A DNA stretch of 64,000 nt. Origin: an uncultured Lachnospiraceae bacterium (lineage in GTDB: Bacteria > Bacillota > Clostridia > Lachnospirales > Lachnospiraceae). This document shows, one piece after another, positions 1 through 8,669 of the stretch. The DNA lies in NCBI GenBank assembly GCA_946558465.1, contig CAMNTM010000007.1, positions 91,041 through 155,040 on the forward strand. Direction: 5' to 3'. The translations under genes were made by a program, and so were the position numbers. The notes under the pieces were generated by a model. That model saw only the letters and a list, made by a program, of their open reading frames with translations, was not told the DNA's origin and did not search any database. Within the stretch, counting starts at the first letter, position 1. The number at the start of each line of letters is the position of its first letter.

Positions 1-331
1 AAATCAGGTTATTTACATCCACAACTGTATTTACCTCATACAAGCTTTTCCCCTGTCCAATCCTGCGGATAAGCGCCTCAGACGATACCCTGTACCGGCT
101 GGGATCCTTCCCAAATGCTTTGTAAGCTGCTCTTGATTCTTTAATATTAGGAATTTCATTCACACCATAATCAAAGACCGCATCCTTTACTTTCTTAAAG
201 ACTTCCTTTTTAAGATATTTCCACATATCTTCATTTTTCTTTTCCACTTTCACCTTGTACTGCAGACAGCCTATTCTCACCGCCGGCCATAATATTTTCA
301 TATCCGGATCTATAATAACCTGTTTCCTCAT
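1..331 (-). CDS. B3/4 tRNA-binding-domain protein, partial (C-terminus outside window)
   Basis: Reading from an ATG at 331 towards position 1 gives at least 110 residues with no stop, so the gene continues past the left edge. The visible part carries the signature of B3/4-domain proteins (the domain of the PheRS beta chain that also occurs alone): ESRAAYKAFGKDPSRYR followed by a stretch reading EALIRRIGQGKSLYEVNTVV. The start is preceded by AAGGAAG about 9 bases upstream. It lies 52 bases after the DegV gene on the same strand and probably shares the MATE-DegV transcript. Stand-alone B3/4 proteins are thought to bind or edit tRNA or amino acids, but their role is poorly defined; the family call is firm, the function is not. 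Confidence 0.8.
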   Translation of the reverse strand, partial: MRKQVIIDPDMKILWPAVRIGCLQYKVKVEKKNEDMWKYLKKEVFKKVKDAVFDYGVNEIPNIKESRAAYKAFGKDPSRYRVSSEALIRRIGQGKSLYEVNTVVDVNNLI

Positions 332-383
332 CTGTCTTCTTCCTTATATCTTTTTTGTCTCTGTCATCACTTTACTTTCTCTT

Positions 384-1247
384 TTATCTTTTCTCACCCA
401 TACAGAACACCGCCACAACACCTGGACCAGTATGACTTCCGATCACCGTGCCGATATTATTGATAAGAATATTATCAATGCCCATCTTTTCCTGCACAAG
501 CTTTGCTACATACTCGGCATCTTCGATGCAGTCTCCATGCGTTATCATAATAATATCATTTTCCCAGCCTTTGGACTGTTCTACCGTCGTATCTACGATT
601 TTATTCAGAGATTTTTTACGCCCGCGCTCTTTTCCGATTACCTGAAGACTTCCCTTGTCGTCCATATGAATCATAGGCTTAATCTGCACCATCGAACCCA
701 GGACCGCCGTCGTTTTCGAAACGCGCCCTCCCCTCTGCAGATGATGAAGATCGTCAATCGTAACATTATGGCAGACATGAAGCTTATAGTCTTCTGCCCA
801 CCTGGCAGCCTCCTCTATCGTCTTTCCTTCTGCCTTCTGCTTCAATACATAATAAAGAAGGAGCGCTTCTCCCATACAGGCACACAGCGTATCCACCACA
901 ATAATCTTTCTGTCTGGATACTCTTCCCTCAAATCCTCTGCCGCCAGCCTCATACTGTTGCAGGTCCCGCTGAGCGCCGAAGAAAATCCCAGATGCAGAA
1001 TATCCTTCCCTTCCTCCAGAAAGCATTTCATTGCTTCCCTGGCTTCCTCTGGATTTACCTGGGAGGTTGTTGACATCTTACCGTCTCTTAACTTCTCAAA
1101 AAATTCTTTTGGAGAAAGCCCCTCCATATCCTCATAGGTTTTTCCATCTATCGTATATTTTAAAGGAATAACCGGCACACCTCTCTCCTTAAGCCACTCC
1201 TTAGGCACATCAACAGTACTGTTTACTGTTACAATATAATCACTCAT
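384..1247 (-). CDS. DegV family fatty-acid-binding protein
   Basis: A 287-residue protein of normal DegV length. The N-terminus (IVTVNSTVDVPKEWLKERG) matches the family, in which this segment contributes to binding of a single fatty acid; the middle contains the usual LSGTCNSMRLAAEDL-type region and the end contains a HTGPGVVAVFCMG motif. DegV/FakB proteins in Firmicutes present exogenous fatty acids to the FakA kinase; no fakA is in this window, so the actual partner is unknown. The gene starts 3 bases after the stop of the MATE exporter gene, behind AGGAAGG, and is thus almost certainly co-transcribed with it. Cytosolic; no signal or membrane segment. Confidence 0.92.
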   Translation of the reverse strand: MSDYIVTVNSTVDVPKEWLKERGVPVIPLKYTIDGKTYEDMEGLSPKEFFEKLRDGKMSTTSQVNPEEAREAMKCFLEEGKDILHLGFSSALSGTCNSMRLAAEDLREEYPDRKIIVVDTLCACMGEALLLYYVLKQKAEGKTIEEAARWAEDYKLHVCHNVTIDDLHHLQRGGRVSKTTAVLGSMVQIKPMIHMDDKGSLQVIGKERGRKKSLNKIVDTTVEQSKGWENDIIMITHGDCIEDAEYVAKLVQEKMGIDNILINNIGTVIGSHTGPGVVAVFCMGEKR

Positions 1248-1250
1248 AAC

Positions 1251-2651
1251 TCAAACTTCCTTCCTGATATTTTTACCTATCATATCACTTTTGTCCATGC
1301 CGTGCAAAACCTTTTTAAACGTAACCGCAAACAAAACTGACGTCGTTAAAACAGAAATAATATCCGCCACCGGCTCAGCACGGTAAATACCCACTACTCC
1401 CATAAACCGCGGAAAAATCACTGCCAGCGGAATCAAAAGCAGCACCTTTCTAAGCAGTGCAATAAACACCGACACCTTTGCCTGTCCAAGCGCAATAAAG
1501 GTAGACTGGCATGCCGACTGAATCCCAAAAATCATAATCCCAAAGAAATAAATCGGCATAAACCGGCTTGTAAGCTCCGAAAGCATCTGATTGTCCGTAA
1601 AAATACCTGCGTACAGCTGCGGCATAAATACCGCGATTCCGCCAAGTATCAGAGTTCCGGCAAGAGATACAAGCACAAGCCTTGAAAACACTCCCTTTAC
1701 CCTTTCCTTATTGCCCGCGCCAAAATTGTAGCTGATAATCGGCTGCACTCCCTGGGTAATCCCCTGAACCGGTATAATAATCAGCTGCATAATGCTGCTC
1801 ATAATTGCCATCGTTCCCACATACATATCTCCGCCGTACTTCTGCAGTCCGGAGTTTAACGTAATACTGACCAGGCTTTCTGTACTCTGCATAATAAAAG
1901 GTGAGATGCCAAGCGCTGCAACCTGCTTTACAATCTCTGCATTCGGGCGCATATTCCGAAGCCTCAGCCGAATCACGCTTTTTTTGGATGCCAGGAAACG
2001 GACCACCCACGCAGCACTGACTGCCTGAGAGATAATCGTTGCAAGCGCTGCTCCTCTTACTCCCATCCCGAATCCAAATATAAATACCGGGTCCAGACAG
2101 ATATTAATTACCGCACCAATCAGAACAGAACACATGGCTGTCCGCGCCGCTCCCTGTCCGCTGATAAATGTATTTAAGCCGAGCGCCGCCTGTACAAATA
2201 TTGTTCCTGCAAGATAGATTTCGATATAGCTTTCTGCGTAGCCGATAGTAACATCACTTGCCCCAAAGGCGTATAGAACCGGTGTTTTAATGACTGAAAA
2301 CAATACAGTCAGAATGACGGCAAATATTACGATAAGCCCGGCACAGTTTCCCAGAATTTTTTCTGCTCTCTCATACTGCTTTCTCCCAAGCTCAATAGAA
2401 GCAAGAGGTGCTCCTCCCATCCCTGCAAATGCACTGAAAGCAGATATCAGCATGATGATAGGAAACGTAACTCCTACTCCGGTCAATGCAGTATCACCGT
2501 ACTCTGCGATATGCCCGATATACACTCTATCTACAATATTATATAGTAAATTAATCAGCTGGGCGGCCACCGCCGGAACTGCCATAGATGCCATAAGCCT
2601 TCCAATCGGAGCGCTGCCAAGTCTCTCTTCCTTTTTCATCTGATCCTGCAT
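1251..2651 (-). CDS. MATE family multidrug/cation efflux transporter
   Basis: A 466-residue integral membrane protein with about 12 hydrophobic helices in two homologous halves, as in MATE (NorM/DinF) exporters. The first half has the family's Q-L-IN-LYNIVDRVYIGHI segment and the second half the matching Q-G-QPIISYNFGAGN segment. Family members export cationic drugs or metabolites using Na+ or H+. The substrate here cannot be told. A sigma-A-like promoter with a perfect TATAAT lies upstream (2707-2735). Two ATGs (codons 1 and 5) are possible starts; AAAGGATG lies about 10 bases before the first. The operon continues into DegV. Confidence 0.93.
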   Translation of the reverse strand: MQDQMKKEERLGSAPIGRLMASMAVPAVAAQLINLLYNIVDRVYIGHIAEYGDTALTGVGVTFPIIMLISAFSAFAGMGGAPLASIELGRKQYERAEKILGNCAGLIVIFAVILTVLFSVIKTPVLYAFGASDVTIGYAESYIEIYLAGTIFVQAALGLNTFISGQGAARTAMCSVLIGAVINICLDPVFIFGFGMGVRGAALATIISQAVSAAWVVRFLASKKSVIRLRLRNMRPNAEIVKQVAALGISPFIMQSTESLVSITLNSGLQKYGGDMYVGTMAIMSSIMQLIIIPVQGITQGVQPIISYNFGAGNKERVKGVFSRLVLVSLAGTLILGGIAVFMPQLYAGIFTDNQMLSELTSRFMPIYFFGIMIFGIQSACQSTFIALGQAKVSVFIALLRKVLLLIPLAVIFPRFMGVVGIYRAEPVADIISVLTTSVLFAVTFKKVLHGMDKSDMIGKNIRKEV

Positions 2652-2706
2652 AAATACAACACATCCTTTTTCATTCTCTAAAAGTATTTTTTCACTCTAA
2701 TATCCT

Positions 2707-2735
2707 ATTATATCGAATCAAGGCTGCTTTGTAAA
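2707..2735 (-). promoter_or_regulatory. Promoter of the MATE-DegV operon
   Basis: On the minus strand TTTACA (2730-2735) and TATAAT (2707-2712) are separated by exactly 17 bases, a near-consensus sigma-A promoter about 55 bases before the MATE start codon. Confidence 0.7.
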
Positions 2736-2766
2736 TGTACCAGACAGAGTGAACTGCAGCTTTATT

Positions 2767-2789
2767 ATATTCCGAATATTTCGAATATT
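2767..2789. promoter_or_regulatory. Overlapping palindromes between divergent promoters
   Basis: ATATTC-C-GAATAT (2767-2779) overlaps AATATT-TCG-AATATT (2775-2789). The block lies between the -35 boxes of the divergent MATE and receiver-alarmone synthetase promoters, a position suited to a shared operator. No regulator is identified. Confidence 0.4.
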
Positions 2790-2799
2790 TGGCTTTATC

Positions 2800-2828
2800 T
2801 TCACATTTTACACAAAATCAGGTATACT
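2800..2828 (+). promoter_or_regulatory. Promoter of the receiver-alarmone synthetase gene
   Basis: TTCACA (2800-2805), a 17-base spacer and TATACT (2823-2828) form a good sigma-A promoter about 33 bases before the start codon. GAGGTAG at 2849-2855 is the ribosome binding site. Confidence 0.75.
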
Positions 2829-2861
2829 ATAAGAATACACACGAAAATGAGGTAGAGAACC

Positions 2862-3974
2862 ATGAAAAGGATACTTGTAGTAGATGACGCGGAACTGAAC
2901 CGCGAATTACTACACGAAATGCTGAAAGATGACTATATTGTAGAGACAGCTTCAGACGGTGAAGAAGCGCTTAAAAAGCTGGAAGCAAATCACAAGGAAA
3001 CAGCCGCTCTCCTTTTAGACCTTCGAATGCCGAAGAGAGACGGCTTTGACGTAATTGAACAAATGAAACTAAACGGCTTTATGAAGCGTATTCCTGTACT
3101 TATCATAAGCGGCGAACACGCTGTTGAGGTTGAAAACCGATGCTTTGAGCTGGGTGCCTCAGATTTTATCCATAAGCCTTTTGAGCGCTCTATTGTAAAA
3201 AACAGGGTGAAGAATGCAATTGAACTGTTCGACTGTAAAAATCAGCTGGAACAGACGGTTGAAGAACAGGCCAAAACTTTAGAAAAACAATATAGAATTA
3301 TACAAATGCAGGCAGAAAAACTAAGAGAAGCTCATCCTTTTAACAAGCTGATGATGGAATACAGCTCTGCTATCGTTGAAGTTGAAACAAAGCTCAAGGT
3401 ATTAAATGCGGAATTTTCCCAGGAATATAACCGTAATCCATTCGAATCTATCAAAAGCCGTCTGAAGTCTCCGGAAAGCATCTATGAAAAGCTGGAACGC
3501 AAAGGCTTTCCCGTCACTGTCGAAAGCATAAGAGAAAATCTGACAGATGTAGCCGGACTCCGGGTTATCTGCTCCTTTCCGGACGATATTTACCGCCTGG
3601 CAGAGCTTTTTATACAGCAGGACGATATTATCCTGTTGAGACGAAAGGATTATATAAAGAATCCAAAATCTAACGGCTACCGAAGCCTCCACCTCATATT
3701 AAACGTTCCGATTTTTCTTTCAAGCGGAAAGAAATATATGAAGGTAGAGGTTCAATTCCGCACCATTGCCATGGATTTCTGGGCAAGCCTGGAGCACAAA
3801 TTAAAATATAAAAAAGATGTAGACAATACTGACGAGATTGTCGAGCAGCTTAGAATCTGTGCCGAATCAATAGAGGCTCTGGATTACCAGATGCAGGAGA
3901 TCCGCAACAAAATCGATCATTCTATTAATTCAGCTTTACATTCAGATAATTCCGTCCGGAAAGTGTTTTATTAA
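2862..3974 (+). CDS. Response-regulator receiver fused to RelA/SpoT-type small alarmone synthetase
   Basis: A 370-residue fusion. Residues 1-120 are a CheY-like receiver: acidic pair D8-D9, phospho-acceptor D53 in LLDLRMPKRDG and K105 in FIHKPF. Residues about 125-160 are a charged helix, likely coiled coil. Residues about 160-345 match the synthetase domain of RelQ/RelP-type small alarmone synthetases: RLKSPESIYEKL, TDVAGLRVICSF, KSNGYRSLHLIL and VEVQFRTIAMDFWASLEHK, including the Asp of TDVAGLR, the Tyr of NGYRS and the Glu of VEVQFRT, which are metal- and nucleotide-binding residues in the family. No hydrolase (HD) domain is present. The expected reaction is transfer of pyrophosphate from ATP to GTP or GDP, giving (p)ppGpp. 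The fusion implies control by phosphorylation; no histidine kinase is adjacent. Its own promoter is visible and its 3' end overlaps the convergent spoVAF-like gene by 50 bases. Confidence 0.9.
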   Translation: MKRILVVDDAELNRELLHEMLKDDYIVETASDGEEALKKLEANHKETAALLLDLRMPKRDGFDVIEQMKLNGFMKRIPVLIISGEHAVEVENRCFELGASDFIHKPFERSIVKNRVKNAIELFDCKNQLEQTVEEQAKTLEKQYRIIQMQAEKLREAHPFNKLMMEYSSAIVEVETKLKVLNAEFSQEYNRNPFESIKSRLKSPESIYEKLERKGFPVTVESIRENLTDVAGLRVICSFPDDIYRLAELFIQQDDIILLRRKDYIKNPKSNGYRSLHLILNVPIFLSSGKKYMKVEVQFRTIAMDFWASLEHKLKYKKDVDNTDEIVEQLRICAESIEALDYQMQEIRNKIDHSINSALHSDNSVRKVFY

Positions 3975-5286
3975 AGCATATACTGCAGATAATAATAATA
4001 CAGCCCGCCGCAAATCCTGCCCAGTTGAAAACTGCTGTCAGAATTAAAAGCTCCAAACGCATGAATTTGAGCGCATAACCAAGCTCGAAATTCGGCTGTG
4101 TATAGTTCGCTACTGCCACAAACGCCATATACAGCATTACCTCCGCATTAAACCAGCCTGACTGCACCGAGAATTCTCCCATCACCAGACCGGCAATCAC
4201 GCTCAGCGGAGTACTCAGCATGCTCGGTGTATTCATTGCAGCAAGCCTCAGGCCGTCGATGGCGATCTCCAATAAAAGAAGCTGAAAAATCAGCGGTATG
4301 TTCACCGTATCCTTGATTGCTACAAATGCGAACACCTCCGGCAGCCAGTTCAGATTCTGCATAAAGAGAAGAAATAACGGCGTCAGAAACACTGTCATAA
4401 TTGTTATCAGCGCTCTGGCTATTTTCAGATATATATTGGTTAACGTCGGAAAATAATAGTCATTTGCCTCCTCAATCATATCAAAGATAGAGGTCGGCAG
4501 AATCATCGCGGAAGGAGAGTTATCTACCAGAATAACTACCTTTCCTTCCAGAAGACAGACAGCTGCGGTATCCGGACGCTCTGTAAACTTGAATTTAGGA
4601 AATGGATTATACCATTTTCGTTTGAACAGGCATTCCGCGAGACTCTGCTGATTCATACGGAGCGCATCGGTGCGGATACTCTTAATCCGTTTTGAAACTG
4701 TATTAAGAAGCTCTTTGTCTACGCGGTCCTTTATATAACAGATTGCCACATCTGTACGCGAACTGTCCCCGATTTCCACCATTTCCATAATAAGCTGCGG
4801 ATCTCGGATTCGTCTTCTCATCAACGCAGTATTGAATACAATCGTCTCTACAAACCCGTCTCTGGAGCCGCGAAGCGACTTATCCTTATCCGGCTCTTCC
4901 ACGCTTCGGGCCGGGTACGTCCGGCAGTCGATGGCGATACAGGCTTCATATCCATCAATAAAAAGGCAGGTCACTCCTGAAAGAATATTCCTCAGTACCT
5001 CGTCAAAATCTCCATAGACATCCACTTCTGCATAGGGAATACAGATTCTGGAAAAGCTTGCGGCGTCATTTGGCATATCTTCTGGAGTCACTTTCAAAAA
5101 AGAATCCATAATTTTAAGTAGTACTTCATCCTTTGTAAACCCGTCTATAAAATAAAAAGAAGCTACACGGCCTCCGATGTACAGATCTCTCTGAATAATA
5201 TCAAAGCTCTCCTTCACGGGAAGAATCTGATTTAAATATGTTACATTCTCCTCCCGCAAGTTACTTACCTTCTTTGTATCCGGCAT
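3925..5286 (-). CDS. spoVAF: SpoVAF/GerA-family spore germination protein
   Basis: About 453 residues. The N-terminal half is the soluble GerA domain (ESFDIIQRDLYIGGR near the start; LRGSRDGFVETIVFNTALMR in the middle) and the C-terminal half has about five membrane helices, as in GerA A-subunits and SpoVAF of the spore inner membrane. The YIGGR/YFIDGF sequence resembles SpoVAF more than GerAA. I prefer the second ATG (5286): AGGAGG ends only one base before the first ATG (5292) but seven bases before the second. The protein stops soon after the last helix (ending NYLNVKLN); from memory, family members usually continue for some tens of residues, so the end may be truncated. The gene overlaps the convergent alarmone synthetase by 50 bases. 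Expected to be expressed in the forespore; I found no convincing sigma-G promoter. Confidence 0.82.
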   Translation of the reverse strand: MPDTKKVSNLREENVTYLNQILPVKESFDIIQRDLYIGGRVASFYFIDGFTKDEVLLKIMDSFLKVTPEDMPNDAASFSRICIPYAEVDVYGDFDEVLRNILSGVTCLFIDGYEACIAIDCRTYPARSVEEPDKDKSLRGSRDGFVETIVFNTALMRRRIRDPQLIMEMVEIGDSSRTDVAICYIKDRVDKELLNTVSKRIKSIRTDALRMNQQSLAECLFKRKWYNPFPKFKFTERPDTAAVCLLEGKVVILVDNSPSAMILPTSIFDMIEEANDYYFPTLTNIYLKIARALITIMTVFLTPLFLLFMQNLNWLPEVFAFVAIKDTVNIPLIFQLLLLEIAIDGLRLAAMNTPSMLSTPLSVIAGLVMGEFSVQSGWFNAEVMLYMAFVAVANYTQPNFELGYALKFMRLELLILTAVFNWAGFAAGCIIIICSICFNKTLSGRNYLNVKLN

Positions 5287-5466
5287 ATCCATTCCTCCTG
5301 CTTTTGCCGCACATGATAAAGTTTTTTCGCGCGGCTGTCTTTCTCATAAAGATAGAATATCCAAACCTTCCCGAAAATATGTATTTACCTATAAATCCGG
5401 CAGTTTTTATTTTGCACGCACAGCTGCGCAGCTCTTTTGTTACATAAAAGAAACTTTCTATATAAC

Positions 5467-5495
5467 AAAAAAGAGACAGTCTCCACTGCCCCTCT
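5467..5495 (-). terminator. Terminator after dut
   Basis: Minus-strand hairpin with AGAG...CTCT outer and CAGT...ACTG inner pairs, followed by TTTTTT, starting directly after the dut stop codon. It would end the nrdD-nrdG-dut transcript. Confidence 0.7.
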
Positions 5496-5496
5496 T

Positions 5497-6012
5497 CTAC
5501 TTGCTTGTACTGCCGAATCCTCCGTTCCTTATCTGCGTAACATCATCATCCATCGTAATTCCATACTCCACAAAGATCCCCTGCATAAAACCGGCTCCGG
5601 CCTCCAGCTCCAGCACCTTTTTCTCCTTGCTGTCATTGGTCATCTTTACAAAAATATGCCCTTCATTATCCGAGTAAAAATAATCGCTGTCGATAATTCC
5701 CACTGTGTTATTCAGCTGCAGCCGATACTTAAAACCAAGCCCGCTTCTCGGATAACATTTAAGCACCCAGTTCTCCTGCATCTCCACACGGACTCCTGTA
5801 GGAATCTTGATCGTTCTTCCCGGATTAAGAACAATCGGAAACGGCGTATAAAAATCATATCCTGCAGAGCCTGCAGTCGCGCGCCTGGGGAGCTTTATAT
5901 CATGATATATCTCTCTGAGTTCGGCCTCCTCAAGCGGCTCAAAGGAGTCTAAAAAGCCTTCCTTAAATTGTCTGTAGCTCACCTTGTGAAACTGTCCCAC
6001 CCTCTTAGCCAT
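5497..6012 (-). CDS. dut: dUTP diphosphatase (trimeric dUTPase family)
   Basis: A 171-residue protein with all five dUTPase motifs: ATAGSAGYDF (45-54), YPRSGLGFKY (87-96), NTVGIIDSDY (102-111, holding the catalytic Asp of GIIDSDY), AGFMQGIFVEY (140-150) and the C-terminal RNGGFGSTSK (162-171) that closes over the nucleotide. It hydrolyses dUTP to dUMP and pyrophosphate, keeping uracil out of DNA and feeding dTMP synthesis. It overlaps nrdG by 8 bases and follows the anaerobic ribonucleotide reductase, so the operon couples dNTP production to dUTP removal. It is longer at the N-terminus than the typical 140-150 residues, by about 40 residues. Confidence 0.96.
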   Translation of the reverse strand: MAKRVGQFHKVSYRQFKEGFLDSFEPLEEAELREIYHDIKLPRRATAGSAGYDFYTPFPIVLNPGRTIKIPTGVRVEMQENWVLKCYPRSGLGFKYRLQLNNTVGIIDSDYFYSDNEGHIFVKMTNDSKEKKVLELEAGAGFMQGIFVEYGITMDDDVTQIRNGGFGSTSK

Positions 6013-6493
6013 GCAGCACCAACTCTCCTATCTTTAATGTATTTTTTACATCTATCACAAACTGATTCGCACTTCCCCGCCAGTGAAGACTACTATCCTT
6101 CTTGTTTTCCTCAAATCTTCCGTCTACCAGTACATCAAGGTAATTTACAATCTCAAGCGTACGGATTTCCCTCCAGGTATAGCCTGTATAAAGCCAGAGC
6201 GTCTTATCCGGATACTTTTCACGGATTTCCTTTGCAAGTGCTGTCACCCCGTCAATATTTCTCTCATGAAGCGGGTCCCCTCCGGAAAATGTGATTCCGC
6301 TTACATAGTCTTTCTCAAGCTCGGTAAAAATCTCCTGTTTTGCTTCTTCGTCGAAAGGAAGACCTCCATCCGGATCCCAGGTCACCGGATTATGACATCC
6401 AGGACATCCGTGGGAGCAGCCTGCCACCCACAAGACAACCCGCAGTCCATCTCCATTCAACATATCATCCTTTGTAATATTGTGATACCGCAT
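6005..6493 (-). CDS. nrdG: Anaerobic ribonucleoside-triphosphate reductase activating protein
   Basis: A 162-residue radical-SAM enzyme. Cysteines C26, C30 and C33 (CSHGCPGC) form the CX3CX2C 4Fe-4S site and FSGGDPL is the SAM-binding GGE-like motif. It generates the glycyl radical on NrdD. The gene starts 2 bases after nrdD and overlaps dut by 8 bases, a tight operon. Length is normal for NrdG. Confidence 0.97.
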   Translation of the reverse strand: MRYHNITKDDMLNGDGLRVVLWVAGCSHGCPGCHNPVTWDPDGGLPFDEEAKQEIFTELEKDYVSGITFSGGDPLHERNIDGVTALAKEIREKYPDKTLWLYTGYTWREIRTLEIVNYLDVLVDGRFEENKKDSSLHWRGSANQFVIDVKNTLKIGELVLHG

Positions 6494-6495
6494 GA

Positions 6496-8628
6496 TTACA
6501 TACTTTTCCTTTCTGCAATCTCAGCCATCTTCGCCTCATTCAGACGAGTATCCCCTTTTACCCTGGAATAAGACAGATAGCCATTCATTCTGTCGATCTT
6601 TGTTAGATTTTTGCTTCCGCAGACCGGACACACATCCATAGATAATTCTTCATGTCCGCAGTCATCACAGTACGCCAGAGACAGATTTACACCCTCGTAA
6701 AATCCCAGAGCCATAGCACGTCTTACTAAGGATTTAATAGCCTCGCGGTTATAATTAATCGGATATTTTACATACTGAATCTTCCCTCCGTTGCTTAAGT
6801 TCCAGAATCTTCCCTCCAGGTTCTGCTTTTCAATCGGAGTAATATCCTCTGTTACATGACAGTGGAAGCTGTTGCTTACATATTCTCTGTCGGACACATT
6901 TTCAACAATTCCGTATTTCTTGCGGAACTGCTGGATCTGCACGCCGCACAGATTCTCTGCAGGAGTCCCGTAGATTGCATAAAGTCTTCCGTCCTCCCGC
7001 TTAAACTCATCAATCTTATCATTAATATGCTGAAGAGTATCGACTGCAAACTGCCCATCCTCAACGAGAGATTTTTTATTATAAAGCTGCTGCAGCTCAT
7101 TTAACGCTGTAATTCCAAAGGAAGCTGTCGCAGACTTAAGAAGCGGCTTAATCTTATCATACAGCCCCAGATGCCCTCCGTAAAAACCGCCCTCACAATA
7201 GGCCAGCGGATTCGTAGAGGCTTTCAGCTCTCCCAGATAATCATAGGTACGCAGATGAAGCTGGCGGATTAACTCCAGATAATAGTCCAGCACTTCATAA
7301 AAGGGCTGCCCCTCCTGCTTCGCCTTTGCATATATCATAGGAAGATGCAGACTAATTGCCCCGATATTGAATCTGCCTACAAAAACAGGCTTATCCTCCT
7401 CATCTGCCGGCTCCATGCCTCCCTTTTCATACCATGGTGAGAGAAAGGCACGGCAGCCCATAGGACTTATAATCTTCCCATACTTTTTATACATACCGGA
7501 CACATAGCCTTCCCCGGTCAGGCTCAGCCAATCCGGATACATCGTCTTAGCAGAACAGTCAATCCCCGCCTCAAACACATCCTCCAGCACACCGCCCGGT
7601 CCGTGAAGCTTTTCATCATACAGAAAAACAATCTTCGGGAACAGCACCGGTTTTTTATGGTCCTTCTTTCCCTGTCCGTTCTTGCGGACTTCCAGCATTT
7701 TAATTGTTGCAAGCTTCCCATATTCACTTGTAACCGTTCCGGCAGTAACCGTAATAAACGGATAATCTCCTCTGCTTGAAGATACGGAATTAAACTTATA
7801 CTCCCAGCCCTGGAACCCCTGTTCCATCTCCTTTTCCAGGTCCGCCCACGCTACCTTCTGTACCGTCTCCTCATCGACCCCTAAATCCCGGTACTTTTGA
7901 ATCAGTCTGTCATGAGATTTTTTTGCATAGGGCTCCAGAATCTCATCCACACTCGGAACTGTAAAGCCGCCGTACTGCTGGCTGGCAGCGCTTAACACAA
8001 TATCCCCGATCACATCAAATGCCGTATCCAGAGTCTTCGGCTCATTGTACCATAGGTTACCCATCTCAAAACCGCCGCTTAACACCGTCTTCACATCAAA
8101 AAGACAGCAATTCATCGTATCTCTTCTCGCTGACATATCATGAATATAGATATAGCCGTCACGGATAGCCTGTATTTCCTCCACGGTAAGGAAAAACTTC
8201 TTATACAGCTCCTTATTCAGCTCATTGAAGATAAGACTCCTTTTTGTCGATACAAGAGCGCTGTCTGTATTGCTGTTCTCCTTATCTCCGATATACATGA
8301 TAGACTGGCTCTTCTTATACACATCGTCCAGCATCTGTACAAAATCCTGCTTATAATTCCGATAATCTCTGTAGCTCTTCGCCACGGCCGGATTCACCTT
8401 TTCAAGGGCGCCTTCTACAACATTATGCATTTCGGCAATACGAATCTTTGTAACTCCAAGCTCCTCCACCTTTTCTTCCACAAATTTACAGATAAATCCG
8501 ATCTCTTCCTCCGTAAATTTAATTAGAGCCCTGTAAGCTGATTTATTTACAGCAACAACCACTTTCTGGACGTTAAAATCTTCCTTTGTTCCATCCTTTT
8601 TGATCACCTTTACATCTCTTGTCAGCAT
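6496..8628 (-). CDS. nrdD: Anaerobic ribonucleoside-triphosphate reductase (class III)
   Basis: A 710-residue enzyme that reduces NTPs to dNTPs without oxygen. Residues about 5-95 are an ATP-cone allosteric domain (VIKKDGTKEDFNVQKVVVAV). The long central barrel follows, then a zinc-binding four-cysteine site (CDDCGHEELSMDVCPVCGS, two CXXC pairs) and the glycyl-radical loop RMNGYLSYSRVKGDTRLN with the radical Gly near residue 683. Start at 8628 follows an AAAGGAG/GAGGG stretch. Transcription is expected from the promoter at 8714-8742. NrdG and dUTPase follow on the same transcript. Confidence 0.97.
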   Translation of the reverse strand: MLTRDVKVIKKDGTKEDFNVQKVVVAVNKSAYRALIKFTEEEIGFICKFVEEKVEELGVTKIRIAEMHNVVEGALEKVNPAVAKSYRDYRNYKQDFVQMLDDVYKKSQSIMYIGDKENSNTDSALVSTKRSLIFNELNKELYKKFFLTVEEIQAIRDGYIYIHDMSARRDTMNCCLFDVKTVLSGGFEMGNLWYNEPKTLDTAFDVIGDIVLSAASQQYGGFTVPSVDEILEPYAKKSHDRLIQKYRDLGVDEETVQKVAWADLEKEMEQGFQGWEYKFNSVSSSRGDYPFITVTAGTVTSEYGKLATIKMLEVRKNGQGKKDHKKPVLFPKIVFLYDEKLHGPGGVLEDVFEAGIDCSAKTMYPDWLSLTGEGYVSGMYKKYGKIISPMGCRAFLSPWYEKGGMEPADEEDKPVFVGRFNIGAISLHLPMIYAKAKQEGQPFYEVLDYYLELIRQLHLRTYDYLGELKASTNPLAYCEGGFYGGHLGLYDKIKPLLKSATASFGITALNELQQLYNKKSLVEDGQFAVDTLQHINDKIDEFKREDGRLYAIYGTPAENLCGVQIQQFRKKYGIVENVSDREYVSNSFHCHVTEDITPIEKQNLEGRFWNLSNGGKIQYVKYPINYNREAIKSLVRRAMALGFYEGVNLSLAYCDDCGHEELSMDVCPVCGSKNLTKIDRMNGYLSYSRVKGDTRLNEAKMAEIAERKSM

Positions 8629-8669
8629 ATTCCCTCTTTACTCCTTTTGCTTTTATTATCTATATTTAG

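Noticed and set aside
255..1073. Long plus-strand open frame over DegV
   Set aside because: It runs antisense to a clear DegV gene, has no ribosome binding site and no recognisable protein features.
5437..5952. Plus-strand 171-codon frame
   Set aside because: Antisense to dut, which has all five dUTPase motifs; composition is that of a shadow frame.
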